Source: Fibrobacter sp. (lineage in GTDB: Bacteria; Fibrobacterota; Chitinivibrionia; Chitinivibrionales; Chitinispirillaceae). From it: DNA of 57,822 bases. Both the position numbers and the translations under genes were made by a program. The DNA lies in NCBI GenBank assembly GCA_012515615.1, contig JAAYYB010000165.1:1-57822 (forward strand), given 5' to 3'. Shown here one piece after another: positions 38,517-46,409 of this stretch. The notes under the pieces are model-generated. The model saw only the letters and a program-made list of their open reading frames with translations. It ran no database searches and was not told the DNA's origin. The stretch's first letter is position 1. Every line of letters starts with the position of its first letter.

Positions 38517-38783
38517 TTACCTGCTGTTCTGTTCCTGAAAATTCCTGGATCCGGTAATTACTACAGGAAGCAGAGTTGTTTTGTTGAATCTCTTCCCGCT
38601 TTTTCTCATTTGTCTTTTAAATTCTCGAAGTGATTCAAGATCCTCCAGAGTAAAGAGGCGCCAGCCGTTGTAGTTGCGCTGGTTTGAAATATTAAGCTGC
38701 GGCTCTTCCAGCCACCGCTTAAGAGTCGACAATGAGATGCGGAGTTTTTTGGCCATTTGTCCGCTGGTCAGGTACTGTGACAT
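38517..38783 (-). CDS. MerR-type small DNA-binding protein
   Basis: 88 residues. The N-terminal part 'YLTSGQMAKKLRISLSTLKR' followed by 'WLEE' is a MerR-type winged helix; 'GWRLFTLEDLESLREFKRQM' is the wing and following helix ('R.FT.EDL..L'). There is no effector or dimerisation coiled coil of full MerR proteins. I start it at ATG 38783 because AAAGGAG precedes it at the right distance; a TTG 27 bases further up has no such site. First gene of the barrel/TPR operon, so it probably regulates that operon. The basic C-terminal tail ('RQMRKSGKRFNKTT') may add DNA contact. Confidence 0.82.
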   Translation of the reverse strand: MSQYLTSGQMAKKLRISLSTLKRWLEEPQLNISNQRNYNGWRLFTLEDLESLREFKRQMRKSGKRFNKTTLLPVVITGSRNFQEQNSR

Positions 38784-39118
38784 CAATACCGCTCCTTTAT
38801 CTATTGACAAAGTAAAATGAAGAAAGAATACAACATATGGTATAGTCGTGTTTTAAGAGATACATTAGGTGGTATTCCTTGATAAGCCATTGATTTTGTT
38901 GCAATTAAATTGTCCTTAAACCCTATTCATAAACCTATTCATTAAACCCGTTCTAATTATATAATGTTTCCTACCATTGTCAATAATTTTTCATAGAATT
39001 GGTTTTTCTGTTATGCTTTTAATTCAGAGAGTGCAAGGGGTATTAGTGGAATGTTTATTGCTCAAGATGGATAGAGGCTTTGTACAACTTCCAGCGAGGG
39101 ACAATATAAGGAGATTAT
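38784..39118. promoter_or_regulatory. Divergent control region between the MerR-type gene and degP, with short direct repeats
   Basis: AT-rich, no gene. AAACCCTATTCAT (38918-38930) is followed at once by AAACCTATTCAT (38931-38942) and then TAAACCC, giving about 2.5 units of 12-13 bases. Repeats of this size and spacing are good operator candidates for the small MerR-type protein encoded beside them. I could not pick a single convincing promoter for either direction. AAGGAGA precedes the degP start. Confidence 0.5.
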
Positions 39119-40630
39119 ATGCCTTTTAAAATCTACCCGGCAGTGGTTTACCTGCTTGTTGCACTTTTCCCGCTTATTCCGGGAAATCATTGTTCTTTTG
39201 GGCAGCAGGGGGCCGCACAAGGCCTCGGGGCTAAGAGCAGGCCTCAAATCTCCGATCCCGGGCCGCTGAAAAATATCTATAAAGAAATTGCTGAAAGAAC
39301 AATCCCTACCGTGGTTTCTGTAATCCCTACAACTGTTGATACGGTAGAATATTTCCGCAACCCCTTTTTTTTCAAGGACACCTCCTCATTTAACTCTTTC
39401 GACTATTTTTTTGGAAGAAACCCCAGGGTTGAGAGGCGCGAACATCGTCAGCAGGGGCTTGGTTCCGGTGTCATCATATCTCCTGAGGGTTACATTTTAA
39501 CAAATTACCATGTTGTGCAGGGCGCCGAAGAGATCCGGGTGCTTTTGTCCGATGGCCGCAATTTCAGCGCAAGGGTGATCGGGGCCGATTCACTGGCTGA
39601 TGTTGCGGTGATAAGGTTGAACGAACAGGCAAGTAATCTTCCGGTGGCCTATATAGGAAACAGCGATTCTCTGCGTCCGGGTGACATTGTGGTTGCTGTT
39701 GGGAATCCCTTCAGCTTCACTTCTTCGGTTACAACGGGAATTGTCTCTGCTCTCAACCGTAAAATCGAGGGCTCGGAGATGTATCAGGATTTTATACAGA
39801 CCGATGCTGCAATAAACCCCGGGAATTCAGGCGGGGCACTGGTAAATATCAGGGGTGAGCTGGTTGGGATCAATACCATGATTATTACTCCTTCGGGGGC
39901 TTTTGCAGGGGTGGGCTTTGCCATTCCGATAAATACTGCCGCAAAAGATGCCCAGAGTTTAATAAGATCCGGAACTGTCACCAGAGGCTATATCGGGGTC
40001 AATATCCAGGACCTAAATGAGTCTGCCGCCGAAGCGCTGAGGATGAAAAGTACAAGGGGGGCACTGGTTTCAGATGTAGTGAGTGGTGAGCCGGCCGACA
40101 AGGCGGGTTTGAGGCGGGGTGATGTCGTGATGTCAATTAACGGAAAAGAGGTGGAAAGCGGCAATGCCCTTAGGAATATCGTGGCCTCTTACAAACCGGG
40201 TCAAACCGTTCCAATGACTGTTGTCCGTGAAGGAAAACAGATTAAACTTAACATTAAAATTGCTGAAAGAAAGTCCACCGGGGTGGTTAAACCCCCCAAA
40301 CCACATCCGGAACAGGAGAAAAAAGAAGCATTGCTTGGTCTGGAGCTTGCCGATCTCTCCTCTGAGCTAAGGGTTCAACTCAACATCCCCGAGAGTGTAA
40401 ATGGAATCGTGGTTACTGGTATCCGCCAATCAATCACAGATGAGCGGACAATGATGAGCAGAGGAGATTTGATTCAGCTGATTAAAGTGAAAAATGGCAC
40501 CTTCCAGACCATAAATTCTGTTGAGCAGTTCAGGCGTACTGTAGAGAAGATTAAACCCGATGATGCAGTGATGCTTCTGGTGATGCGCCGCGCGGAAACG
40601 TTTTTTGTCTCTTTTAAGGCTGGATCCTGA
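39119..40630 (+). CDS. degP: DegP/HtrA-type periplasmic serine protease
   Basis: Degrades or refolds misfolded envelope proteins. Hydrophobic signal segment at the N-terminus ('YPAVVYLLVALFPLIPGN'). Trypsin-like domain with the full triad: His131 in 'ILTNYHVVQGA', Asp161 in 'DSLADVAVIRL', Ser237 in 'NPGNSGGAL'. Two PDZ domains follow: 'RGYIGVNIQDL' with 'GSGEPADKAGLRRGDVV'-like wording (here SGEPADKAGL) from about 280, and a second from about 395 ('LLGLELADLSSELRVQLNI'). Length 503 is usual. It is divergent from the surface-machine operon, separated by the repeat-bearing control region; a protease of this type fits beside large exported-protein genes. ATG with AAGGAGA upstream. Confidence 0.95.
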   Translation: MPFKIYPAVVYLLVALFPLIPGNHCSFGQQGAAQGLGAKSRPQISDPGPLKNIYKEIAERTIPTVVSVIPTTVDTVEYFRNPFFFKDTSSFNSFDYFFGRNPRVERREHRQQGLGSGVIISPEGYILTNYHVVQGAEEIRVLLSDGRNFSARVIGADSLADVAVIRLNEQASNLPVAYIGNSDSLRPGDIVVAVGNPFSFTSSVTTGIVSALNRKIEGSEMYQDFIQTDAAINPGNSGGALVNIRGELVGINTMIITPSGAFAGVGFAIPINTAAKDAQSLIRSGTVTRGYIGVNIQDLNESAAEALRMKSTRGALVSDVVSGEPADKAGLRRGDVVMSINGKEVESGNALRNIVASYKPGQTVPMTVVREGKQIKLNIKIAERKSTGVVKPPKPHPEQEKKEALLGLELADLSSELRVQLNIPESVNGIVVTGIRQSITDERTMMSRGDLIQLIKVKNGTFQTINSVEQFRRTVEKIKPDDAVMLLVMRRAETFFVSFKAGS

Positions 40631-40665
40631 TTTTTTCAGGTAAAAGATAAATCCCGGGCTCTGCT

Positions 40666-41763
40666 TTAAATGATCTCAAGACATCCTGTTTCGCAAAGCA
40701 CTAATTGTGCTCCTTCTATACTGTTTTTAGTCCGGTATAGTCTTATAAGCCAGCTGATATCATCTTTAGAGGGCTGCTGTAATCGAAAATTCATCTGGTG
40801 CATCGGTACCATTTTGCAGGATTCAAACTTTCCAGACCCATTCAGAACAACCAGATACAAAAATGTAAGTTCAGCCCTGAATTCCTCATACCCCAAAATA
40901 CCTTCATAATCATTAATAAAATCACCGCAGCCATATAATATAAGGGCTCCATTGTACACCTCAAGACCTTTTACATGGTGTGATGAATGTCCATGGATAA
41001 TTGAGGCTCCGGTCAGATCAATTAATGTGTGTGCAAATGCTTTCTGAACAAGGGGAATATTATAGCCCCAGTTTTCTCCCCAGTGTATTGAGATTATGAC
41101 TATGTCATTCTGGTCTTTTTCTGCATTAATCAGATCTGCTGTTTGATTTGCAGTTTCTGCAGAAAGATTAAATATTGTATTTACTCCGGCTTTTCTATCT
41201 TCTGCCGCCCACTCATATGGGATTCCGCTTGAACTTGAGCCTATCCCGAAAATCAGGATTCTCCTTTTTCCCGGGGAACTGAATCGGGCCGGCTTCTGTG
41301 CCTCATAGATATTATCGCCTGCTCCCGTGTGCAGGATTTGGGCCTTCTCGAGAGTAAAAAGTGTCTCTTTCAGCCCCTCATAACCCCAGTCTATTACATG
41401 ATTGTTTGCAAGTGAGCAGCAGTTAATTCCTGCAGCTGTAATGCAATGGATATTTTCGGGGTTCATTCTGTAATTGATTCCCTTACCTCTCCAGAAATTA
41501 TTGCTGTGAGTTATGCTTGTTTCCAGGTTTATAAGCCTGAAATCGATATCAGGATCCCTGATTTTTTCCAGTGCATCACCCCAGATGTACCGGTAGTCTA
41601 CCGGGGAAGAAATCTGGCCGTTTTTCTCCTCAGCAAGCCGCACATAATCGGACGCATCTTTAATGTATGGTTCATAAATTCGGGGAAGAGATGGTTCAGG
41701 AAGGATCTGGTCGATTCCTCTTCCGGTCATTACATCACCACAAAGGAATATTTTTGTTTTCAT
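40666..41763 (-). CDS. CapA-family (poly-gamma-glutamate capsule type) metallophosphatase-like protein
   Basis: Family signature is clear: 'IFLCGDVMTGRGID' at the N-terminus, 'FRLINLETSIT', 'GINCCSLANNHVIDWGYEGL', 'DIVIISIHWGENWGYN', 'GASIIHGHSSHHVKGLEVYN', 'LILYGCGDFIND'. These hold the His and Asp metal ligands of the calcineurin-like fold. I start at ATG 41763 (365 residues), where the family domain begins; a longer frame would run into the divergent thiamine-binding gene. No good ribosome site is visible and no signal peptide is present with this start. It has no capB/capC neighbours. CapA proteins are widespread outside capsule loci, so its substrate is open. Confidence 0.88.
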   Translation of the reverse strand: MKTKIFLCGDVMTGRGIDQILPEPSLPRIYEPYIKDASDYVRLAEEKNGQISSPVDYRYIWGDALEKIRDPDIDFRLINLETSITHSNNFWRGKGINYRMNPENIHCITAAGINCCSLANNHVIDWGYEGLKETLFTLEKAQILHTGAGDNIYEAQKPARFSSPGKRRILIFGIGSSSSGIPYEWAAEDRKAGVNTIFNLSAETANQTADLINAEKDQNDIVIISIHWGENWGYNIPLVQKAFAHTLIDLTGASIIHGHSSHHVKGLEVYNGALILYGCGDFINDYEGILGYEEFRAELTFLYLVVLNGSGKFESCKMVPMHQMNFRLQQPSKDDISWLIRLYRTKNSIEGAQLVLCETGCLEII

Positions 41764-41894
41764 ATCACACTGGTGGATTGTTTTTCCGGTAGTAAATTTG
41801 CAATCTGTATACCAAGAAAAATTCAAATTATGTCTGCCTATTCTGGTATGCACCTTGCAAGTAATAGAAAACATCCATAATAATAGGAGGGACG

Positions 41895-42197
41895 ATGTTA
41901 TTTGAACTATCAATTTACCCGATAGGTGAAATTCACATGAGCAGTGCTCTTGCCGGAGCATTAAAAATCATTCATGAAAGTAAAATACCCTATAAAGTTA
42001 CTCCGACAGGAACCTGCATGGAGGGGAGTTGGGAGGAAGTGATGAATGTCATAAGGGTTTGTCACAATAAAATCCGTGAGCTTTCGCCTCATATAATAAC
42101 CAGCATTACAATCGAGGATGAAAAAGGGGAGACCGGTAAGTTAACGGGGAATATAAAATCTGTAGAGAATAAATTAGGTTTTCCTTTGAGCCACTAA
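41895..42197 (+). CDS. MTH1187-family thiamine-binding protein (DUF77)
   Basis: 100 residues, ferredoxin-like fold of the MTH1187/YkoF group. 'ELSIYPIGEIHMSSALAGAL', 'IPYKVTPTGTCMEGSWEEVM' and 'ITSITIEDEKGETGKLTGNI' match the family well. Members bind thiamine or its pyrimidine precursor and are often regulatory or salvage components, but no thiamine gene lies nearby. ATG preceded by GGAGGGA at a good distance. It is divergent from capA. The spacer after it holds IS- and repeat-derived sequence. Confidence 0.85.
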   Translation: MLFELSIYPIGEIHMSSALAGALKIIHESKIPYKVTPTGTCMEGSWEEVMNVIRVCHNKIRELSPHIITSITIEDEKGETGKLTGNIKSVENKLGFPLSH

Positions 42198-42249
42198 AGC
42201 CAATCTGCCAATTTATAATACTTTTCTGTACTTCCAGGGGGACTGTTGG

Positions 42250-42332
42250 ATTAAGAGTTTTTGGAAGGTGGCGTCCCCCGGTTTTTCGTTAAAATATAAG
42301 AATATGAATTAAGAGTTTTTGGAAGGGGGCGT
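42250..42332. repeat. Two copies of the repeat end motif, 58 bases apart
   Basis: ATTAAGAGTTTTTGGAAGG begins at 42250 and again at 42308, each followed by TGGCGT or GGGCGT. On the other strand this reads ACGCC..CCTTCCAAAA, the end motif of the interspersed repeat (which also has two such motifs about 50 bases apart). So this is a partial, inverted copy of that repeat's right end, abutting the IS terminus. Confidence 0.6.
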
Positions 42333-42333
42333 T

Positions 42334-43352
42334 GAGGCTGTCTCAAAACCAGGGCAAGTTTTTGGGCGCCTGCCGAAGACGTCACCGGCCCTTCTTCCGG
42401 CTCGCCCTTAGGGGCTCGGTATGTCGTTTATATCGCTGAGCGTCAAAGCCCGCTCAGCTCTTGGAGCATACTGCACCTGGGTACAGGTGCCCCTGCAGTC
42501 CGTCCTGGCGCACGTGCTAACAGCCTTTTCAGGCATAACAGGCGCTTACCCCCTTAACATTCCATATTTTATGGAGATTGTAAATTGTACATGCAAAATA
42601 CCACATAGCTTCTGTATTACTCTTCCCAATAGCTCTAAACCTGCGAAGGCCTAGCTGCTCCTTTATGTAGCCAAAAACCTTTTCAATACAGCCACCTCTT
42701 TGCCGAAGCAATGCTCTGGCCTCTTCACTTTTAATTTTTTCCTTGTGTCTGCGTATCTGTTCATGACTCTTATGCACTGTTATTTGTTTTTTCTTTTTAC
42801 TGCGCGTGCAAAAACATTTATAGCTGCAGCTATCAAATCCAGTGCAATTATAGATAATACTGTTACCTTTCTGGTAAGCTTTGTTTAATGTCATACCATG
42901 CGGACAGATATAAACATCCTGTTCTCTATCATACCTGAAATTATTGGTGTGATATTTGTCATCACTTTTCTTAACAGCACTTGAGTTATGTTCTTTTGGA
43001 ATGTTTACATATACATCAGTTTGGGACTGTAAATCCTCACTTTTAGCAATCTCTTCACCCGAGAAGTAACCTGCATCGGCAACAGTGTATTTGGCATTGC
43101 TTCCAACCGTCTCCTTCACTTCTGCTATCATCTCAGTTAACAAATGGCTGTCTGATTCTGCCTGAGAGACATGCGATCCTACTATTATTCCATGTTTCTG
43201 GTCTGCGACTGCCTGTGCATTGTAGGAATACTCTGTTACTCCCTTGTTTGTCATCATCCTGCGACTGTCTATATCTATGACGTTCAGTGTACCGTTTTCC
43301 TTATTCTGCAATTCGTCCACTGTCTCTTTAACTCTCTTTTTCAGCTCTTCAG
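42334..43352 (-). mobile_element. IS1182-type insertion sequence remnant
   Basis: The right end GAGGCTGTCTCAAAAC (42334-42349) is a terminal-inverted-repeat type common in IS1182/IS5-like elements. It is followed by a structured non-coding part (hairpin GCACCTG-GGTA-CAGGTGC near 42474) and the 3' part of the transposase. The matching left end is absent: at 43353 the sequence changes abruptly into TTTTAATCTACCACCAGT, the left edge of the interspersed repeat. The element is therefore truncated and cannot move by itself. Confidence 0.75.
42529..43352 (-). pseudogene. Transposase, C-terminal part only (IS1182-type DDE)
   Basis: About 275 codons remain of an expected 450 or more. Visible family features: 'IDIDSRRMMTNKGVTEYSYN' (with a catalytic-region Asp), 'HGIIVGSHVSQAESDSHLLT', 'YTVADAGYFSGEEIAKS', a Cys-rich stretch 'NCTGFDSCSYKCFCTRSKKK' and 'GGCIEKVFGYIKEQLGLRRF' with the terminal Glu, then 'WYFACTIYNLHKIW'. 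The frame upstream of the GTG at 43320 stays open only to 43359, where a stop is met within the repeat sequence. No N-terminal domain or ribosome site remains, so it is a fragment, though the remaining frame has no internal stop. Confidence 0.85.
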
Positions 43353-43506
43353 TTTTAATCTACCACCAGTACCGGCATGGGATGTATGCTGTTTCAGGAT
43401 GATAGGCCGGGTATTTGAGGAAGCCCTCCCTTACGGTCAGGCCTCGGAATAGGGAACTCGGTGAGCGGAAGCATTATCACGCAGCCCCGACCGAGTGTGG
43501 GCATTG
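43353..43506. other. Structured non-coding segment between IS remnant and repeat copy B
   Basis: Begins with the 18-base repeat edge TTTTAATCTACCACCAGT, then diverges completely from the other copies. Contains ACTCGGT ... ACCGAGT enclosing about 29 bases, so it can fold. GC content looks higher than in the surrounding spacer. I recognise no gene, intron or integron site in it. Confidence 0.45.
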
Positions 43507-43738
43507 GCGTCTTTATCTTAAGGCTATAATAAATTTTAATCTACCACCAGTTCGTCTGTGCGGCCGTAAAAACGGTTGAAAATGTGATAACTATACCTGC
43601 CTGCACAAAAGGTGGACAACACGGGGTGATAGCGCAAGACCGGTTTCCTGACCGGGCTGGGGCGCAAGAGGGAACGCCCTCTTCCAAAATTCCTTTATTC
43701 TTGTTTATTACTTGTATTGGGACACCCTCTTCCAAAAA
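43507..43738 (+). repeat. Interspersed structured repeat, copy B
   Basis: Best-preserved copy; starts GCGTCTTTATCTTAA and ends CCCTCTTCCAAAA. Hairpins: GACCGGTTTCCTGACCGG and AAGAGGG-AACG-CCCTCTT. The long-range CCACCAGTT/AACTGGTGG pairing of the other copies is reduced here to CCACC/GGTGG. Lies in the 5' spacer of the SGNH-lipoprotein operon. Confidence 0.85.
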
Positions 43739-43746
43739 AGGAGTAC

Positions 43747-43875
43747 ATGGCCGAGAGTGCTATCGTGGCACATAAAAACGGGCTTCTGGTGACATATACA
43801 AAGTTTAATACAAAGAATACACCAGTACTCACCTTAAGGTCACGATCTCCCTGCCCTACCCTGAGAATCTATTAA
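43747..43875 (+). CDS. Possible small ORF (42 residues) directly upstream of the SGNH lipoprotein gene
   Basis: ATG preceded by AAAAAAGGAG at five bases, the best ribosome site in this spacer, and ended by TAA 14 bases before the next gene's first ATG. Peptide begins MAESAIVAHKNGLLVTYTKF and is basic near the end (LRSRSPCPTLRIY). No family recognised and no signal peptide. It could be a leader peptide, a remnant, or chance. Confidence 0.25.
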   Translation: MAESAIVAHKNGLLVTYTKFNTKNTPVLTLRSRSPCPTLRIY

Positions 43876-43889
43876 GCACTTTTTGGAAG

Positions 43890-46409
43890 ATGATTATAAA
43901 TAGTATTAATTTAGAATGCATGGGCTACAAAGATGAATCTTCCGACAAAAAGCGTTCCGGGAAAAAAAAGTGCTTCCCTATTGATATACTCTGGGGAGTG
44001 TTTTTTGTCATTGCTGCACTATTTCTGACCGGGTGCGTTTATAATCCCACAGAGACATCTCCTCAGAAAATTAGTTTAAATATCGGAACCGACACCATCA
44101 TCGGACCAATGGATACACTTCTGCTAAGAGTCGAGGATCCGGCCCAGGGAGGATATCGGTTTTTCTGGGAAATTGACAAACAACTGATTTCTGAGTCCGG
44201 CAATGATTCGATCATTTTATTCTGGCCAGTATCGGACAGTGGAAAACACACCGTTGTGACGGGTGTGCTAAAGCAAGAACATTTTATTCCGGAAACAACC
44301 ACTATTACTGTAAAAATATCCAGACCATCCTTGAAAATAGAAGCTCCCGGGGAAGTAACAGTAAACGATACGGCAGTTTTTTACACGAAGACTTCTGATA
44401 ATGACGGCCGGATAGTGAACTACAGATGGTCTGTGGACAAAAACGGGCAGTTCTGGCACTCAACAGCAGCAGATTCTTTTACGATGGTCTGGGATAATTC
44501 AGCACATGGCAGGCATATTGTCAGGGCAATTGTTACCGATGATGACGGTTTGAGTTCAAAAACAGACTCTGTCGTTGTAAATGTAAAATTAAAAAAGCCA
44601 TCTGTTACTCTTCATGCTCAAGATACCGTGCTATTTGCCAATGATACTCTTGAACTCAGAGCCCTCTCAAGAGATTCCAACGGAGTTGTAACCGGATTTA
44701 TCTGGAATGTCGATGGTGTGATCAGTTGCAGCGTATCTGATTCACTGAGACTGAGCTGGAAACCCGCAGCAGCAGGAGTTCATGTCATATCTGTTGCCTC
44801 AGTAGATGATGATTCTCTTCTATCGGTTCCCGACACTGTATTTGTCAGGATTGATCCTGGTTATCCAGTAGTGACTAAAATTCCAGACACGCTGGTTTCC
44901 GGCTCTGATTCTGTAAAACTGTCATCTGCAGCATCTGATCCAAACGGATCTGTCAAGGCTTATCTGTGGGATATCGGTGCGGATGGTGTCTGGGATGATA
45001 CGACAAAGGCATCAGGAAAAACAGTTTCTTTTGCAGGCAATAATAGCATTTATCGGGTTATCTGGGCAGCTCTTGATAACGACAGTCTTATCAGTTCTGA
45101 CACGGTAGTTATAACAAGAAACAGAGCCCCGCAGATCATTTGCCCTGATCTTCAGAGAATAGATACTCTCGAGTTTCTGGAAACAGAATTTCCATATCGG
45201 CTCGATTTTACAGTTCGGTTTTTTGATCCCGAAGATGATTCGCTTGACACTGAAATAATGTTCCGAAGACTTCCGGATTCAACCGCTTACGAATTGCAGG
45301 CTGCTGATGACAGTACTTACAGCATAAAAGTTGATTCGGCTGGCATTTACAATTGGAAAATAAGTGCAGTTGATATTCATGGTGAAAAGATATCAGTTGA
45401 AGGACAGATAACTGTTTTAGAAAACAAAATACCAAACATAGCTCCACAGATAATATGTCCGGATCTCCAGGGAATCGATTCTCTTTTGCTTGCTAACAGG
45501 GAATTTCCGTATCGGCTCGACTTTTCGGTCAGGTTTATTGACCCTGAAAGTGAACCGCTTGATACAAGTATAACATTCTGGAGACTCCCGGATTCAACCG
45601 CTTCTGAATTGCAGACTGCCGATGGCATCAATTACAGCATATTAATAAATGCGGCTGGCATTTACAACTGGAGAATACGTGCCGTTGATATTCATGGGGA
45701 TGAGACCTCGGTTGAAGGACAGATCGTAGTGATAAAAGAGCACACGATCTGCTTTGCCGGTCACTCAATTGTAGTAGGCCTGGCCGGGGATCACACGCAG
45801 GGAGGTTTCAGGTCAAGAGTACTCTCAGGCTTGAGAGACACACTCCCTGCATTTGAAAAGCTTAAGGCTCGTGGTCCGATTACGACGGTTGAAATGAACG
45901 GAAGCGAAGATGATTCCTGTCTGGCAGTTTCAGGAACAAAAACTCCTGAAATGCAGGTTTTGCTTGCAAGCGGGTTCCCTCAATTGACCGCTGATATCTG
46001 GGTGCTTATGATGGGTACAAATGCTCAGTTTTCAACCGCTGAAATGCGTGGTGTTGTAAAGATAATGGATTTGATGTATCAAAGGAATCCGGAATCAAAA
46101 ATTTACGTCCTCAATTCACCTCCATACCCGGACAATTCTACCTGGCAATACTACAATCAATACTATCTGCCCCCGTTCAATACTGCTCTTCAGGACACCA
46201 TCAATGACCGAAGTGCAAAGGGATACAAAGTATTCCTTGTTGACGCATACTCAGTATTGACAAAAGACAGCCTTCTGGATTCAACTATTTTTGTGGACCA
46301 TGTCCATCCAAATCAGACCGGATATGATATTTTGGGCGACAAAATTCTCCAAACCATGTTTTCATCAACACCGGCAGCCGTTCCTTTCAGGAAATCTGAA
46401 GAGCAGTGA
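43890..46409 (+). CDS. Ig-like-repeat lipoprotein with C-terminal SGNH/GDSL hydrolase domain
   Basis: Membrane segment and lipobox 'VFFVIAALFLTGC' put Cys near residue 49 with this start, or 39 with the ATG at 43920; neither has a well-spaced ribosome site. Residues about 55-500 are PKD/Ig-like units ('NDTAVFYTKTSDNDGRIVNY', 'VSGSDSVKLSSAASDPNGSV'), followed by two nearly identical 105-residue units. The last 215 residues are an SGNH hydrolase: 'ICFAGHSIVVGLAGD' in place of the GDS block, 'WVLMMGTNAQFS' (GxN block) and 'FVDHVHPNQTGYDILGDKI' (DxxH block). In the usual order the nucleophile would be Ser in GHS. Probably a surface carbohydrate esterase. GTGA overlap couples it to the next gene. 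Confidence 0.85.
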   Translation: MIINSINLECMGYKDESSDKKRSGKKKCFPIDILWGVFFVIAALFLTGCVYNPTETSPQKISLNIGTDTIIGPMDTLLLRVEDPAQGGYRFFWEIDKQLISESGNDSIILFWPVSDSGKHTVVTGVLKQEHFIPETTTITVKISRPSLKIEAPGEVTVNDTAVFYTKTSDNDGRIVNYRWSVDKNGQFWHSTAADSFTMVWDNSAHGRHIVRAIVTDDDGLSSKTDSVVVNVKLKKPSVTLHAQDTVLFANDTLELRALSRDSNGVVTGFIWNVDGVISCSVSDSLRLSWKPAAAGVHVISVASVDDDSLLSVPDTVFVRIDPGYPVVTKIPDTLVSGSDSVKLSSAASDPNGSVKAYLWDIGADGVWDDTTKASGKTVSFAGNNSIYRVIWAALDNDSLISSDTVVITRNRAPQIICPDLQRIDTLEFLETEFPYRLDFTVRFFDPEDDSLDTEIMFRRLPDSTAYELQAADDSTYSIKVDSAGIYNWKISAVDIHGEKISVEGQITVLENKIPNIAPQIICPDLQGIDSLLLANREFPYRLDFSVRFIDPESEPLDTSITFWRLPDSTASELQTADGINYSILINAAGIYNWRIRAVDIHGDETSVEGQIVVIKEHTICFAGHSIVVGLAGDHTQGGFRSRVLSGLRDTLPAFEKLKARGPITTVEMNGSEDDSCLAVSGTKTPEMQVLLASGFPQLTADIWVLMMGTNAQFSTAEMRGVVKIMDLMYQRNPESKIYVLNSPPYPDNSTWQYYNQYYLPPFNTALQDTINDRSAKGYKVFLVDAYSVLTKDSLLDSTIFVDHVHPNQTGYDILGDKILQTMFSSTPAAVPFRKSEEQ
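45125..45744 (+). repeat. Tandem duplication of a 315-bp unit inside the SGNH lipoprotein gene
   Basis: Two adjacent units, each 105 codons or nearly so, starting 'APQIICPDLQ' and ending 'VDIHG..TSVEGQI.V'. Shared strings include 'FPYRLDF', 'RLPDSTA.ELQ', 'AGIYNW.I.AVDIHG'. DNA identity is visibly high, so the duplication is recent compared with the other Ig-like units. Confidence 0.85.

Noticed and set aside
41764-41961. Longer N-terminus for the CapA-like protein
   Set aside because: The extra 66 residues overlap the divergent thiamine-binding gene and precede the family's first conserved strand.
43353-43506. Group II intron or integron attC remnant
   Set aside because: No domain V sequence, no reverse transcriptase and no attC core sites were found; only a simple inverted repeat is visible.
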